A stretch of 64,000 nt of DNA from the NCBI GenBank assembly GCA_009911185.1, contig QXWW01000001.1, positions 186,001-250,000 of the forward strand, written 5' to 3'. The notes below the pieces were generated by a model. It ran no database searches. It had not been told where the DNA came from and was given only the letters and a program-made list of their open reading frames with translations. Positions 44,750 through 53,547 of the stretch are shown here, piece by piece. How positions within the stretch are numbered: the first letter of the stretch is position 1; every line of letters starts with the position of its first letter. Source of the DNA: Lachnospiraceae bacterium (GTDB lineage Bacteria; Bacillota; Clostridia; Lachnospirales; Lachnospiraceae). The position numbers and the translations under genes were made by a program.

Positions 44750-45159
44750 AGATAAATCATCAATCGTATTTGACGGCAGTTAAGGGTAGGACACGTTTCA
44801 CGGCTTATGCAAAGTCGTTATCCGCCATCCAGCTATCACAGCATGGCGTGGCCAGCAAAGACAGTATAAAAGTGAAAGATCTCTTAATACCTCACAGAAG
44901 AAAAGTTTTTCCCTCTAAGCACATCAGAGGAATATTTTGCAGCACCCTATGAAGAATCTCCCGTTTCAATATGCGCTCAGACACTCATTTGGTGAACATG
45001 CTGCAGAATATCCACAATTGCAGAAATGCGGCGTTAGAAATAATCTGTTACCAATAGTTAACAAATAGCAGCTCAGGCTATCTTTTTGATGGCCTGAGTT
45101 GTTATTTATATTAGATGTGAAAAACGTTTGGAGCATGAAAAAGAAGAAAGGAGGACAGT
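44750..45159. other. Gene-free region before the sigma factor
   Basis: About 400 bases. One open frame of 60 codons (44770-44952) has no ribosome site or recognisable family and is not called. The only clear structure is the long hairpin at 45065-45105. Confidence 0.5.
45065..45110 (+). terminator. 18-pair hairpin before the ECF sigma gene
   Basis: Bases 45065-45082 pair fully, counting G-U pairs, with 45088-45105 around a TTTTT loop, and TT(A)T follows. It lies about 50 bases before the sigma factor start and may be a terminator for upstream transcripts or an attenuator. Confidence 0.6.
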
Positions 45160-45690
45160 GTGGATGTAGATTTCCTTCTGATTATAAAAATGAAACAGGG
45201 AGAGGAAGATGCCTTTGATAAGTTTATCCGCAAGTATTACGAAGAGATATTCAACTATTGCAGGTATCATTGTTCTGACGCAGAATATGCGAAAGATCTG
45301 ACCCAGAAAACTTTTTTAAAATTTTTTACGAATCTGCCGGAATACCGCTGCATGGGAAAAACAAAAAATTACCTGTACACCATTGCCGGAAACCTCTGCA
45401 AAAATTACTATAAAAAGAAAAAAGAACTGCCTGTGGAAAAGCACACACTGGAACAAGAAGCTTCTTCTTCCACAAATTTATTAAAAAATCTGGAAAACAG
45501 CATAGTGGTGGAGGCAGCTCTGAGAGAGCTTTCTGTGGAACAAAGGGATGTGGTAATTTTGTATTATTTTCAGGAATTGAAACTGTCAGAAATTGCAGAT
45601 GTACTAAACCTGGGGCTGCCGCTGGTAAAATACAGATTAAGATGCGCGAAAAAGAAACTGGAACAGTTCATCGGGGAAGATCCTCGATGA
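45160..45690 (+). CDS. ECF-type RNA polymerase sigma factor
   Basis: The 176-residue protein has the sigma-70 region 2 (EEDAFDKFIRKYYEEIFNYC, then DLTQKTFLKFFTNL) and region 4 (LSVEQRDVVILYYFQELKLS, EIADVLNLGLPLVKYRLRCA) with no region 1 or 3, as in extracytoplasmic-function sigma factors. The start is a GTG at 45160 after AAAGGAGG. No classical anti-sigma with a zinc-binding HxxxCxxC is next to it; the following membrane protein may fill that role. Confidence 0.92.
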   Translation: MDVDFLLIIKMKQGEEDAFDKFIRKYYEEIFNYCRYHCSDAEYAKDLTQKTFLKFFTNLPEYRCMGKTKNYLYTIAGNLCKNYYKKKKELPVEKHTLEQEASSSTNLLKNLENSIVVEAALRELSVEQRDVVILYYFQELKLSEIADVLNLGLPLVKYRLRCAKKKLEQFIGEDPR

Positions 45691-45712
45691 GATTCATGCA
45701 GGGAGGAAACAT

Positions 45713-46477
45713 ATGGAATTGAAAGAACGGATGGAATTGTATCAAAAACAGACAGTTGTGCACCTGGACGAACGTAATATCACCGAAACTGCTCGTAAGT
45801 CCAGGGACGCCTTTTACGAGATAGAACAAGGACGGATGCTGACATATCTGGAATTTTTATGGGTGCAGTTGAAACTGGTGAGAAAGAGATGGTGGCTGCT
45901 GCAGCTGCTCTTTTTACTGGCTGCCGGATTGCTGCTGACAACTATAGAGGAAGATTATCTGATTCACAGGACTATGGGAATTGCAGGCGTATTATTTGTC
46001 GTTTTTGCCATTCCGGAACTGTGGAAAAACCGAAGCTGCTGCAGTATGGAAATTGAGGCGTCAGCTTATTATTCTCTGCGGCAGATTTATGCAGCAAGGA
46101 TTCTTTTGTTTGGTTTGGCGGATTTCTGTTTTTTGACAGTATTTTGTACCGTGCTGCTGACAAATCTGCATGTTACGGTTCTGGTCTTAACCGCGCAATT
46201 TTTATTCCCTATGGTAGTGACAGCCTGTATCTGCTTCGGAATGTTGTGCACAAACTTCGACGTCAGCGAATCTCTGTCTGTGGCAGCCTGTTTTCTGTGG
46301 TGCGTTCTCTGGTGGCTGATTACTATAAATGAAGAGATTTATTCTGTGATCCTGCTGCCTGTATGGCTGGGACTTTTGGGACTTGCGTTTCTGTTTTTGA
46401 TTTTTGTTGTTTATAAAACGCTGCAAAACTGCAGCAAATGTTGGGAGGTAAGATTTGATGGAATTGAACATCATTGA
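45713..46477 (+). CDS. Membrane protein of unknown function, possible sigma partner
   Basis: A 254-residue protein with a charged N-terminal 50 residues (ELKERMELYQKQTVVHLDER) followed by about six hydrophobic segments. The cytosolic N-terminus followed by membrane spans, and its place right after the ECF sigma factor, resemble membrane anti-sigma factors, but it could equally be a subunit of the ABC exporter that follows. No motif decides this. It overlaps the ABC ATPase gene by 20 bases. Confidence 0.65.
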   Translation: MELKERMELYQKQTVVHLDERNITETARKSRDAFYEIEQGRMLTYLEFLWVQLKLVRKRWWLLQLLFLLAAGLLLTTIEEDYLIHRTMGIAGVLFVVFAIPELWKNRSCCSMEIEASAYYSLRQIYAARILLFGLADFCFLTVFCTVLLTNLHVTVLVLTAQFLFPMVVTACICFGMLCTNFDVSESLSVAACFLWCVLWWLITINEEIYSVILLPVWLGLLGLAFLFLIFVVYKTLQNCSKCWEVRFDGIEHH

Positions 46478-47345
46478 TTTAACGAAAAAATTTGGAAAAT
46501 TTACTGCGGTAAATCACCTGAATGTCACAATGACAAACGGTGTTTACGGTCTGCTGGGAGTAAACGGTGCAGGAAAAACCACGTTGATGCGGATGATCTG
46601 CACGCTACTGGGACCTACCAGCGGGACCATCACCTGCGACGGAAAGGATATTATGTCAATGGGTGAAAATTATCGGAAAAAATTGGGATATCTTCCCCAG
46701 GACTTTGGATTTTACCCGGAGTTTACAGTACAGGATTACCTTTTGTATATTGCAGCTATCAAAGGGCTGCGCCCTGTAGTCGCCAAAAAGAGGGTCAATG
46801 ACCTGATTTCAGGCGTAGGTCTGTCCAAGGCGGCAAATAAGAAAATGAGAAAATTATCTGGAGGAATGAAACGGCGGGCTGGAATCGCCCAGGCGATGCT
46901 CAATGATCCGGCAGTCCTGGTTTTAGACGAACCCACGGCAGGGCTTGACCCGAATGAGCGCATCCGCTTCCGCAACCTTATCAGTGAGCTGGCAGAAAAC
47001 CGTCTGGTGCTCTTGTCTACCCATATTGTATCAGATATCGAATATATTGCCAATGAAATATTATTGATGCGGGAAGGGGAACTGGTTCACAGAGGCACAG
47101 CGGCACAGCTCATAGCTTCTATGAAGGAATCTGTATGGAAATGCTATGCGCAGAAAAAAGATGTCTCGCATTTTATGAAGAATTATAAGATTTCTAATAT
47201 GAAATCTGAACCTGACGGAGTAGAATTAAGAATTATTTCCAATGAAAGACCTGCGATGGACGCAGTCCTGGAGGAAGCAAATCTGGAAGACGTTTTCTTA
47301 TATTATTTTGGAGAGAAAGTGAGTGATACGAATGGTGCGATTTGA
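46458..47345 (+). CDS. ABC transporter ATP-binding protein
   Basis: The 295-residue ATPase has Walker A GVNGAGKT, a Q-loop in LPQDFGFYPE, the signature LSGGMKRR, Walker B VLVLDEPTAGLD and the switch His in LLSTHIVSD. The C-terminal 80 residues resemble the tail of ABC-2/CcmA-type exporters. GGGAGG precedes ATG 46458. It overlaps the permease gene by 14 bases, so the two form one exporter. Confidence 0.92.
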   Translation: MELNIIDLTKKFGKFTAVNHLNVTMTNGVYGLLGVNGAGKTTLMRMICTLLGPTSGTITCDGKDIMSMGENYRKKLGYLPQDFGFYPEFTVQDYLLYIAAIKGLRPVVAKKRVNDLISGVGLSKAANKKMRKLSGGMKRRAGIAQAMLNDPAVLVLDEPTAGLDPNERIRFRNLISELAENRLVLLSTHIVSDIEYIANEILLMREGELVHRGTAAQLIASMKESVWKCYAQKKDVSHFMKNYKISNMKSEPDGVELRIISNERPAMDAVLEEANLEDVFLYYFGEKVSDTNGAI

Positions 47346-48531
47346 GATAAAAAAGATTTTTGGCAAACGAATCAATAAACTGGTACTTGTTTTGTTATTT
47401 GTAATTGTATTAATCGGGAGTTTTCTTGCTATCCGTGACGTGAGATGTTATCAGGAAGATGGATCGGTGCGTTCTGGAGTGGCGGCTGTTTCTCAGTTGA
47501 AGAAACTGAAAAATAGATGGAGAGGAGCGGTTACGGAGGATGTTATCAAGAAGGTAGTGCAAGAGAACCAGCGTTCAGTGGATTCTGAAACGGTCAAACT
47601 TGCCAGACAACAGAGTTTTGATGATATTCGTGAAATGATCAATGCTGGGTTTTCTCCGGCAGAAGGATATGACTATTATACGGCTGATCAGATTTCTCCG
47701 GAAAAAGCCGCAAAACTCTACGAACAGAGAATTGAAAAGCTGAAAGAAGAATTGTCTGCTGGAAACGAAGAAGGAAATTATACAAAAAAGGAAAAAGAAT
47801 TTCTGATTCACCAGTATGAAAGTTTAAAAACACCTCTGTACTATGAATATACAGAAGGGTGGAAAGCTCTTTTGGATTCTCAGTATCTTCCCACGCTTAT
47901 GATTATTACCATTGTCATGATTGGATTTCTGGTGTCGGGAATTTTTTCTGATGAATTTCAATATAAGGCAGATTCTGTTTTCTTTTCCTCCAGGCTGGGA
48001 AGAAGCAGGGCAATTGTTTCAAAAATAGCAGCCGGTTTTCTGGCAATTACGGTGGTCTATTGGTCTGTCATGCTGTTGTTTTCTGCGATTATCCTGTGTG
48101 TTGTGGGATTTGGCGGTGCAGGCTGCATGATACAGACAGGGTTGGGAAACTGGGAAAGTTTCTACAATATTACGTATCTTCAGGACTGGTTTCTGTCCAT
48201 GTTTGGCGGATATGCAGGCAATTTGTTTATTCTTTCTTTTGCTATGCTTATTTCGGTAAAAAGCCGCTCTACCGTGCTGACGGTTACGATTCCCTTCGTG
48301 TTATCCTGTGCTCCTATGTTTTTGGGAAGAGTACAGATACTGACTAAAATCATGAATTTTTTTCCGGATATGCTGCTTCGTATCAGCAAATTCCTGGATG
48401 TTCTGCTGGTCTGTGAAGTAGGAGGAAACGTCATAGGAGTCTATCCATTTCTGATCGTGCTGTACTTCCTGCTGAGCCTTGCCATAATACCCGTGCTGTA
48501 TTGCGGTTATCGGAGAGCAGAAGTGAAGTAA
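47332..48531 (+). CDS. ABC transporter permease
   Basis: A 399-residue membrane protein with TM1 at residues 14-32 (KLVLVLLFVIVLIGSFLAI), a large soluble loop of about 150 residues, and five hydrophobic segments in the C-terminal half, the layout of ABC-2 type permeases of lantibiotic or stress exporters. An in-frame GTG at 47323 is possible; ATG 47332 gives the usual MVRFEIKKIF start. Substrate unknown. Confidence 0.85.
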   Translation: MVRFEIKKIFGKRINKLVLVLLFVIVLIGSFLAIRDVRCYQEDGSVRSGVAAVSQLKKLKNRWRGAVTEDVIKKVVQENQRSVDSETVKLARQQSFDDIREMINAGFSPAEGYDYYTADQISPEKAAKLYEQRIEKLKEELSAGNEEGNYTKKEKEFLIHQYESLKTPLYYEYTEGWKALLDSQYLPTLMIITIVMIGFLVSGIFSDEFQYKADSVFFSSRLGRSRAIVSKIAAGFLAITVVYWSVMLLFSAIILCVVGFGGAGCMIQTGLGNWESFYNITYLQDWFLSMFGGYAGNLFILSFAMLISVKSRSTVLTVTIPFVLSCAPMFLGRVQILTKIMNFFPDMLLRISKFLDVLLVCEVGGNVIGVYPFLIVLYFLLSLAIIPVLYCGYRRAEVK

Positions 48532-48630
48532 AGTGAATTATTATGTGGAATAATAGTATTTTTTGTGGTAAAATGATATTGTTTGTGCAGAAACTTAATC
48601 ATGAAACTATAAATTGAAGGAGAAAATAAG

Positions 48631-49932
48631 ATGATTTGGGCAAAAGAAGAAACAATGTCAAGGGATGAAATTGAAACCTTACAGTTAGAGCGGCTCAAGG
48701 AAACTGTGACGCGGGTTTATGAGAAAGTGATGCCCTATCGCAGAAAGATGGAGGAAGTCGGGGTAAAGCCGGCAGATATTCAGACGTTAAAGGATCTTAG
48801 CAGGCTGCCGTTTGTTACGAAGCAGGATATGAGAGACAACTACCCTTTTGGGCTGTTTGCAGTGCCTAAGGATGACCTGGTGCGTATCCATGCATCCTCT
48901 GGAACGACCGGAAAGCCGACCGTGGTAGGATATACCAAGAAGGATTTGGATGTCTGGACGGAATGTGTGTCAAGAATCGCAGCTATGGGCGGTGCTACTT
49001 CCAAAGACGTAGCACAGATTTGTTTTGGATACGGAATGTTCACAGGTGCGCTGGGACTTCATTTTGGACTGGAGAACATGGGAGCAGCGCTGGTCCCTTC
49101 TTCCACAGGAAATACAGAAAAGCAGATTATGTATATGAAAGATTTCGGAACCACCCTTCTGGTGGCAACCCCTTCCTATGCATTGCGTATCGGGGAAGTG
49201 GCGCATCAAATGGGAATAGATCCCCGGAAAGATTTGAAAGTTAAAATCGGACTGGTGGGAAGCGAGCTTCTCACAGAAGCAATGCGTACAGAAATGCATA
49301 AGCTCTGGGGAGAAGATATGCTTGTCACTTCCAATTACGGAATGAGCGAGCTGATGGGACCAGGCGTGTCCGGAGAATGTGAGTACCTCTGCGGTATGCA
49401 TGTCAATGAAGATTTCTTTATCCCGGAAATCATCAATCCTAAAACCGGAGAGGTGCTTCCTCCGGGAGAAAAAGGAGAATTGGTGATTACCTGTATCTAT
49501 AAAGAAGCGCTGCCCCTGATCAGATATCGGACCAAAGACGTGACCAGGCTGATTTACGAGCCGTGCAAATGCGGCAGAACTACGGTGCGTATGGAGAACC
49601 TTGACGGAAGAACGGACGACATGCTGAAAATCCGTGGTGTCAATGTATTCCCCAGCCAGATTGAAGAAGTGCTTCTTGGCATTGATGAAATCGGGCCTCA
49701 CTATGAGATTATTGTCACAAGAAAGAATCATTCTGATATCCTGGAAATCCGGGTAGAACTTGTGGAACCGATGGACGCATACCGGGAATTGGAGGCTCTG
49801 GAGAAGAAGATTAAACAGAAGCTGCGGATAGTTCTGGGACTGGACGCCAAAATCCGCCTGGAATCTCCCAATACCTTACAGCGGTTTGAGGGGAAAGCAC
49901 AGAGAGTGAAAGACTTGAGAAAGGAAGTGTAG
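48631..49932 (+). CDS. paaK: Phenylacetate--CoA ligase
   Basis: PaaK activates phenylacetate and related aryl acids to CoA thioesters with ATP, giving AMP. The 433-residue length and motifs fit the family: IHASSGTTGKPTVVGYT (adenylate-forming motif), SNYGMSELMGPGVSGEC, YRTKDVTRL and the C-terminal LKIRGVNVFPSQIEEVL. GAAGGAG precedes ATG 48631. It is followed by iorA after 3 bases, so its product or substrate is likely an arylacetyl-CoA shared with the oxidoreductase. Confidence 0.93.
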   Translation: MIWAKEETMSRDEIETLQLERLKETVTRVYEKVMPYRRKMEEVGVKPADIQTLKDLSRLPFVTKQDMRDNYPFGLFAVPKDDLVRIHASSGTTGKPTVVGYTKKDLDVWTECVSRIAAMGGATSKDVAQICFGYGMFTGALGLHFGLENMGAALVPSSTGNTEKQIMYMKDFGTTLLVATPSYALRIGEVAHQMGIDPRKDLKVKIGLVGSELLTEAMRTEMHKLWGEDMLVTSNYGMSELMGPGVSGECEYLCGMHVNEDFFIPEIINPKTGEVLPPGEKGELVITCIYKEALPLIRYRTKDVTRLIYEPCKCGRTTVRMENLDGRTDDMLKIRGVNVFPSQIEEVLLGIDEIGPHYEIIVTRKNHSDILEIRVELVEPMDAYRELEALEKKIKQKLRIVLGLDAKIRLESPNTLQRFEGKAQRVKDLRKEV

Positions 49933-49935
49933 TCA

Positions 49936-51672
49936 GTGGATAAAAAAATCATGTTGGGAAATGAGGCGATTGCCAGAGGCGCTTATGAAGCAGGAGTGAA
50001 GGTGTCAGCGGCATATCCAGGCACGCCAAGTACTGAAATCAGTGAAAATATTGTAAAGTATGATGAAATTTATGCAGAATGGTCACCCAATGAAAAAGTG
50101 GCCACAGAGGTGGCGATCGGCGCTTCTATCAGCGGCGTAAGAGCTATGGCATCTATGAAGCATGTAGGCGTCAATGTGGCAAGCGATCCCTTGTATACGA
50201 TTTCTTACGGCGGAGTAAACGGCGGGTTAGTGCTGGTGGCAGCTGACGATCCCGGCCTGTACAGCTCTCAGAATGAGCAGGATACCAGATGCGTGGCAAG
50301 AGCGGCAATGGTGCCGGTTTTAGAGCCGTCTGACAGCCAGGAAGCAAAAGATTTTGTAAAATTTGCTTATGAAATCAGTGAAAAATATGATACCCCGGTG
50401 ATTGTGAGGACGACCACCCGCCTGGCGCATTCCCAGGGGACCGTTACCCTGGAAGAACGTGTGGAGCCAGAAGATAAACCGTATGAGAGAAACCCTGCCA
50501 AATTCGTGATGATGCCGGGCAATGCCATTGGACGCCATGTCTATGTAGAACAGAGAATGAAGGCCATGGCAGAAGACAGCAGCAGTTTTGCAATAAACCG
50601 TGCCGAATATAACGATACTTCTATTGGATTTATTACCAGCGGAATTCCTTATCAGTATGTGAAAGAAGCCTGTCCCAATGCCTCCGTGTTAAAGCTTGGC
50701 ATGGTACACCCTCTTCCCCGTAAACTGATTGAAGAGTTTGCCTCTAAAGTGGAGAAGCTTTACATATTTGAGGAATTAGAGCCTGTAATTGAGGAACAGG
50801 TGAAATCCTGGGGCATAGAAGCCGTGGGCAAAGAAATTTTTACTGTGCAGGGAGAATATTCAGCAAATATGCTCCGTGAAAAAGTATTGCATGAAAAAGT
50901 TCAGATCAAAGAAGCTGCAAAAGTTCCGGCAAGACCGCCGATTCTCTGTCCAGGATGCCCGCACAGAAGTGTCTACTCGGTATTGAATAAATTAAAAATT
51001 CATGCAGCAGGTGATATTGGGTGCTATACCCTGGGCGCAGTGCCGCCGTTAAATGTGATTGATACCACGGTATGTATGGGGGCCAGCATTTCTACCCTTC
51101 ATGGTATGGAAAAGGCAAAGGGCAAAGAATACATAAAACAATGGGTGGCAGTGATCGGAGATTCCACTTTTTTACATACCGGCGTAAACTCTCTGATGAA
51201 TATGGTATATAATCAGGCCACAGGCACCGTGATTATTCTGGATAATTCTACTACCGGAATGACCGGGCACCAGGATCATGCCGCTACTGGTAAGACCTTG
51301 AAAGGGGAAACCGTTCCGGCAATCAATATTTATCAGCTCTGCAAAGCCATGGGAATTGAACATGTGACAGAAGTAGATGCCTTTGATCTCCAGAAGTTAG
51401 AGCAGGTTGTAAAAGAAGAGACAGCAAGAGACGCCGTTTCTGTGATTATCACAAAATCTCCCTGCGTGCTCTTAAAAGGAAATGTATTTCCATACAAATG
51501 CAGGCCAGTTACCGACCAGTGTAAAAAATGTGGCGCCTGCTTAAGGCCAGGCTGTCCGGCGCTGACAAAAAATGCAGACGGAACGATTGCCATTGACGAT
51601 ACCATGTGTAATGGCTGCGGTCTCTGTGAGCAATTGTGCAAATTTCATGCGATAGAACGGGTAGAAGCATAG
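49936..51672 (+). CDS. iorA: Indolepyruvate ferredoxin oxidoreductase, alpha subunit
   Basis: IorA and IorB convert aryl-pyruvates to arylacetyl-CoA and CO2 with reduced ferredoxin, reversibly in some archaea. The 578-residue protein has the pyruvate-binding N-terminal domain (AAYPGTPSTEISENI), a TPP-binding domain (CPGCPHRSVYS, GDIGCYTLG, VIGDSTFLHTGVNSL) and a C-terminal ferredoxin domain with two cysteine clusters (CKKCGACLRPGCP and CNGCGLCEQLC). The start is a GTG after AAGGAAG. Confidence 0.96.
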   Translation: MDKKIMLGNEAIARGAYEAGVKVSAAYPGTPSTEISENIVKYDEIYAEWSPNEKVATEVAIGASISGVRAMASMKHVGVNVASDPLYTISYGGVNGGLVLVAADDPGLYSSQNEQDTRCVARAAMVPVLEPSDSQEAKDFVKFAYEISEKYDTPVIVRTTTRLAHSQGTVTLEERVEPEDKPYERNPAKFVMMPGNAIGRHVYVEQRMKAMAEDSSSFAINRAEYNDTSIGFITSGIPYQYVKEACPNASVLKLGMVHPLPRKLIEEFASKVEKLYIFEELEPVIEEQVKSWGIEAVGKEIFTVQGEYSANMLREKVLHEKVQIKEAAKVPARPPILCPGCPHRSVYSVLNKLKIHAAGDIGCYTLGAVPPLNVIDTTVCMGASISTLHGMEKAKGKEYIKQWVAVIGDSTFLHTGVNSLMNMVYNQATGTVIILDNSTTGMTGHQDHAATGKTLKGETVPAINIYQLCKAMGIEHVTEVDAFDLQKLEQVVKEETARDAVSVIITKSPCVLLKGNVFPYKCRPVTDQCKKCGACLRPGCPALTKNADGTIAIDDTMCNGCGLCEQLCKFHAIERVEA

Positions 51673-51687
51673 ATGGGAGGCAGACAC

Positions 51688-52257
51688 ATGACGAAAAATA
51701 TAATGATTGTAGGCGTGGGCGGACAGGGAACCCTTCTCACCAGCCGTATCTTAGGAGGAATCACCCTGGATGCCGGATATGATGTGAAATTATCCGAAGT
51801 ACACGGCATGGCGCAGAGAGGCGGAAGTGTTGTAACTTTTGTGCGTTATGGAGAAAAAGTGGCGGAGCCGATCGTGGAGGAAGGCCAGGCAGACGTACTG
51901 ATCGCTTTTGAAAAATTAGAAGCGCTGCGCTATGCACATTTTTTGAAAAAAGATGGTGTTTTGGTGGTAAATGAACAGCGGATTGAGCCGATTACCGTTG
52001 TGACAGGAGCAGCAAGTTATCCGGAAAATATTGTGGTAGGATTGGAACAGGAGCATACGGTTTATAAGATCGACGCTATGGCAGAAGCGAAAAAATTAGG
52101 AAATTCCAAAGTCTTCAATATTATCGTTCTGGGCTTGGCTGCAAAGCATATGGATTTTTCCAAAGAGGCATGGCTTAAAATTATTGAAAAAACCGTTCCG
52201 CCTAAAACGGTAGATATCAACAAAAAGGCATTTTTAAAAGGCTATGAGGGAGAATAA
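51688..52257 (+). CDS. iorB: Indolepyruvate oxidoreductase, beta subunit
   Basis: The 189-residue gamma/beta-type subunit starts TKNIMIVGVGGQGTLLTSRI and has the family stretch SEVHGMAQRGGSVVTFVRYG. It forms the complex with IorA, encoded 15 bases upstream. GGGAGG lies seven bases before ATG 51688, so this start is preferred to ATG 51673, which overlaps the ribosome site. Confidence 0.94.
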   Translation: MTKNIMIVGVGGQGTLLTSRILGGITLDAGYDVKLSEVHGMAQRGGSVVTFVRYGEKVAEPIVEEGQADVLIAFEKLEALRYAHFLKKDGVLVVNEQRIEPITVVTGAASYPENIVVGLEQEHTVYKIDAMAEAKKLGNSKVFNIIVLGLAAKHMDFSKEAWLKIIEKTVPPKTVDINKKAFLKGYEGE

Positions 52258-52275
52258 GGGACGGGAGGTTATGTG

Positions 52276-52710
52276 ATGTTTATCAAACAATTATCGGTAT
52301 TTATTGAAAATAAAGAGGGGCGTCTGCAGGATGTACTGGACGTCTTGACACAGGAAAAAGTAAGTATTATTTCCCTGAGCCTTGCTGACACCAGCGAATA
52401 CGGCCTGTTGCGGCTTATCACCTCAGACCCGGAGGCGGGACGGCAGGCATTAAAGGAAAAAGGGTTTTCTGCCATGCTGACGGATGTGCTCGCTGTCAGG
52501 CTTGCCCACCAGGTAGGCAGACTCCAGGAAATTTTGAGCTATGTCTGTAAGGCGGGATTAAATGTGGAATATATGTATGCGCTTTCAAACAAAGATAACG
52601 AAGCGTCTATCATCTGTAAAATCTCGAATGGGGACCAGGCGGCAGAGCTGTTAAAGAGCAAGGAAGTGGAATTGTACAGCCAGGATGACATTATGAAAAT
52701 TTTCGGATAA
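52276..52710 (+). CDS. Tandem ACT domain protein
   Basis: A 144-residue protein consisting of two ACT domains (FIKQLSVFIENKEGRLQDVL and the second starting near RLAHQVGRLQEILSYV). ACT domains usually bind amino acids and regulate enzymes. Proteins like this regularly follow paaK-ior genes in clostridia and methanogens, so binding an aromatic amino acid is plausible. GGGAGG precedes ATG 52276. Confidence 0.88.
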   Translation: MFIKQLSVFIENKEGRLQDVLDVLTQEKVSIISLSLADTSEYGLLRLITSDPEAGRQALKEKGFSAMLTDVLAVRLAHQVGRLQEILSYVCKAGLNVEYMYALSNKDNEASIICKISNGDQAAELLKSKEVELYSQDDIMKIFG

Positions 52711-52720
52711 GGAGCGCATC

Positions 52721-53536
52721 ATGGTTATAGATTTTCACACTCATATTTTTCCGGATAGCATAGCTGCAAGAACCATTGAAAAGCTGGAGAATATCGCCAG
52801 TGTTAAAGCCTTTACCGATGGGAGGGAGTGCAGTCTGCTTTCTTCCATGGAGGAGGCTGGCGTGGATATATCCATTGTGCTTCCGGTTGTCACGAGGCCG
52901 GAGCAGTTTGATACCGTCAACAGTTTTGCGGCAAGGCTCAATGAAAAGTACCAGGAGAAAGCGAAACGTCTCTTGTCCTTTGGCGGCCTTCATCCAGATT
53001 CACTGGACATTAAAAGGGAGCTGCGTGTGATTAAGAATTTAGGACTTTTGGGAATTAAGCTTCACCCGGATTACCAGAACACTTATATAGATGATCTCAA
53101 ATATATGCGGATTCTGGACTATGCCTCTGAACTGGGGCTGGTCAGTGTCATACATGCCGGAGTTGATATTGGCTTTCCCGACCATGTGCGGTGTACGCCG
53201 AAACGTATCCGCAAACTCATAGATGAGGTGGCGCCGCAAAAAATGGTGCTCGCCCATTATGGCAGTTTCGGCTTATGGGAAGAGGCTGAGGAACTTCTTG
53301 CCGGAGAAGACGTTTATCTGGATACGGCATATACGTTTGGTTTTATTGAAAATGAGAGATTTCTCAGCATTCTTAAAAAACATGGTGCAGAAAAGATACT
53401 GTTTGCCACAGACAGTCCCTGGAGCGGACAGAAGGAATCTCTTGAGTATCTGAAGGGACTTGCCATAGATCAGAGAGACAGGGAGCGCATAACAGGAGAA
53501 AATGCCCAAAAACTGTTACGTATATCTGTGGCGTAA
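52721..53536 (+). CDS. Amidohydrolase-family (TIM-barrel metal) protein
   Basis: The 271-residue protein has the amidohydrolase_2 pattern: IDFHTHIF at the start for metal binding, GIKLHPDYQ, VIHAGVDIGF, and FATDSPWSG with the last metal Asp. Members act as decarboxylases or hydrolases of aromatic or imide compounds. The substrate is unknown; its place between the ACT gene and the transporter gene suggests an aryl or indolic compound. It lies 10 bases after the ACT gene. Confidence 0.82.
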   Translation: MVIDFHTHIFPDSIAARTIEKLENIASVKAFTDGRECSLLSSMEEAGVDISIVLPVVTRPEQFDTVNSFAARLNEKYQEKAKRLLSFGGLHPDSLDIKRELRVIKNLGLLGIKLHPDYQNTYIDDLKYMRILDYASELGLVSVIHAGVDIGFPDHVRCTPKRIRKLIDEVAPQKMVLAHYGSFGLWEEAEELLAGEDVYLDTAYTFGFIENERFLSILKKHGAEKILFATDSPWSGQKESLEYLKGLAIDQRDRERITGENAQKLLRISVA

Positions 53537-53547
53537 GGAGGAAAAAC

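Noticed and set aside
44770-44952. 60-codon open frame before the sigma factor gene
   Set aside because: No ribosome site and no recognisable sequence; likely chance.
48537-48564. Terminator after the ABC permease gene
   Set aside because: The stem is only six A-T pairs; too weak to call although T residues follow.
48970-49731. 253-codon minus-strand open frame
   Set aside because: Lies entirely antisense within paaK, whose motifs are unmistakable; His/Ser-rich composition is typical of an antisense shadow.
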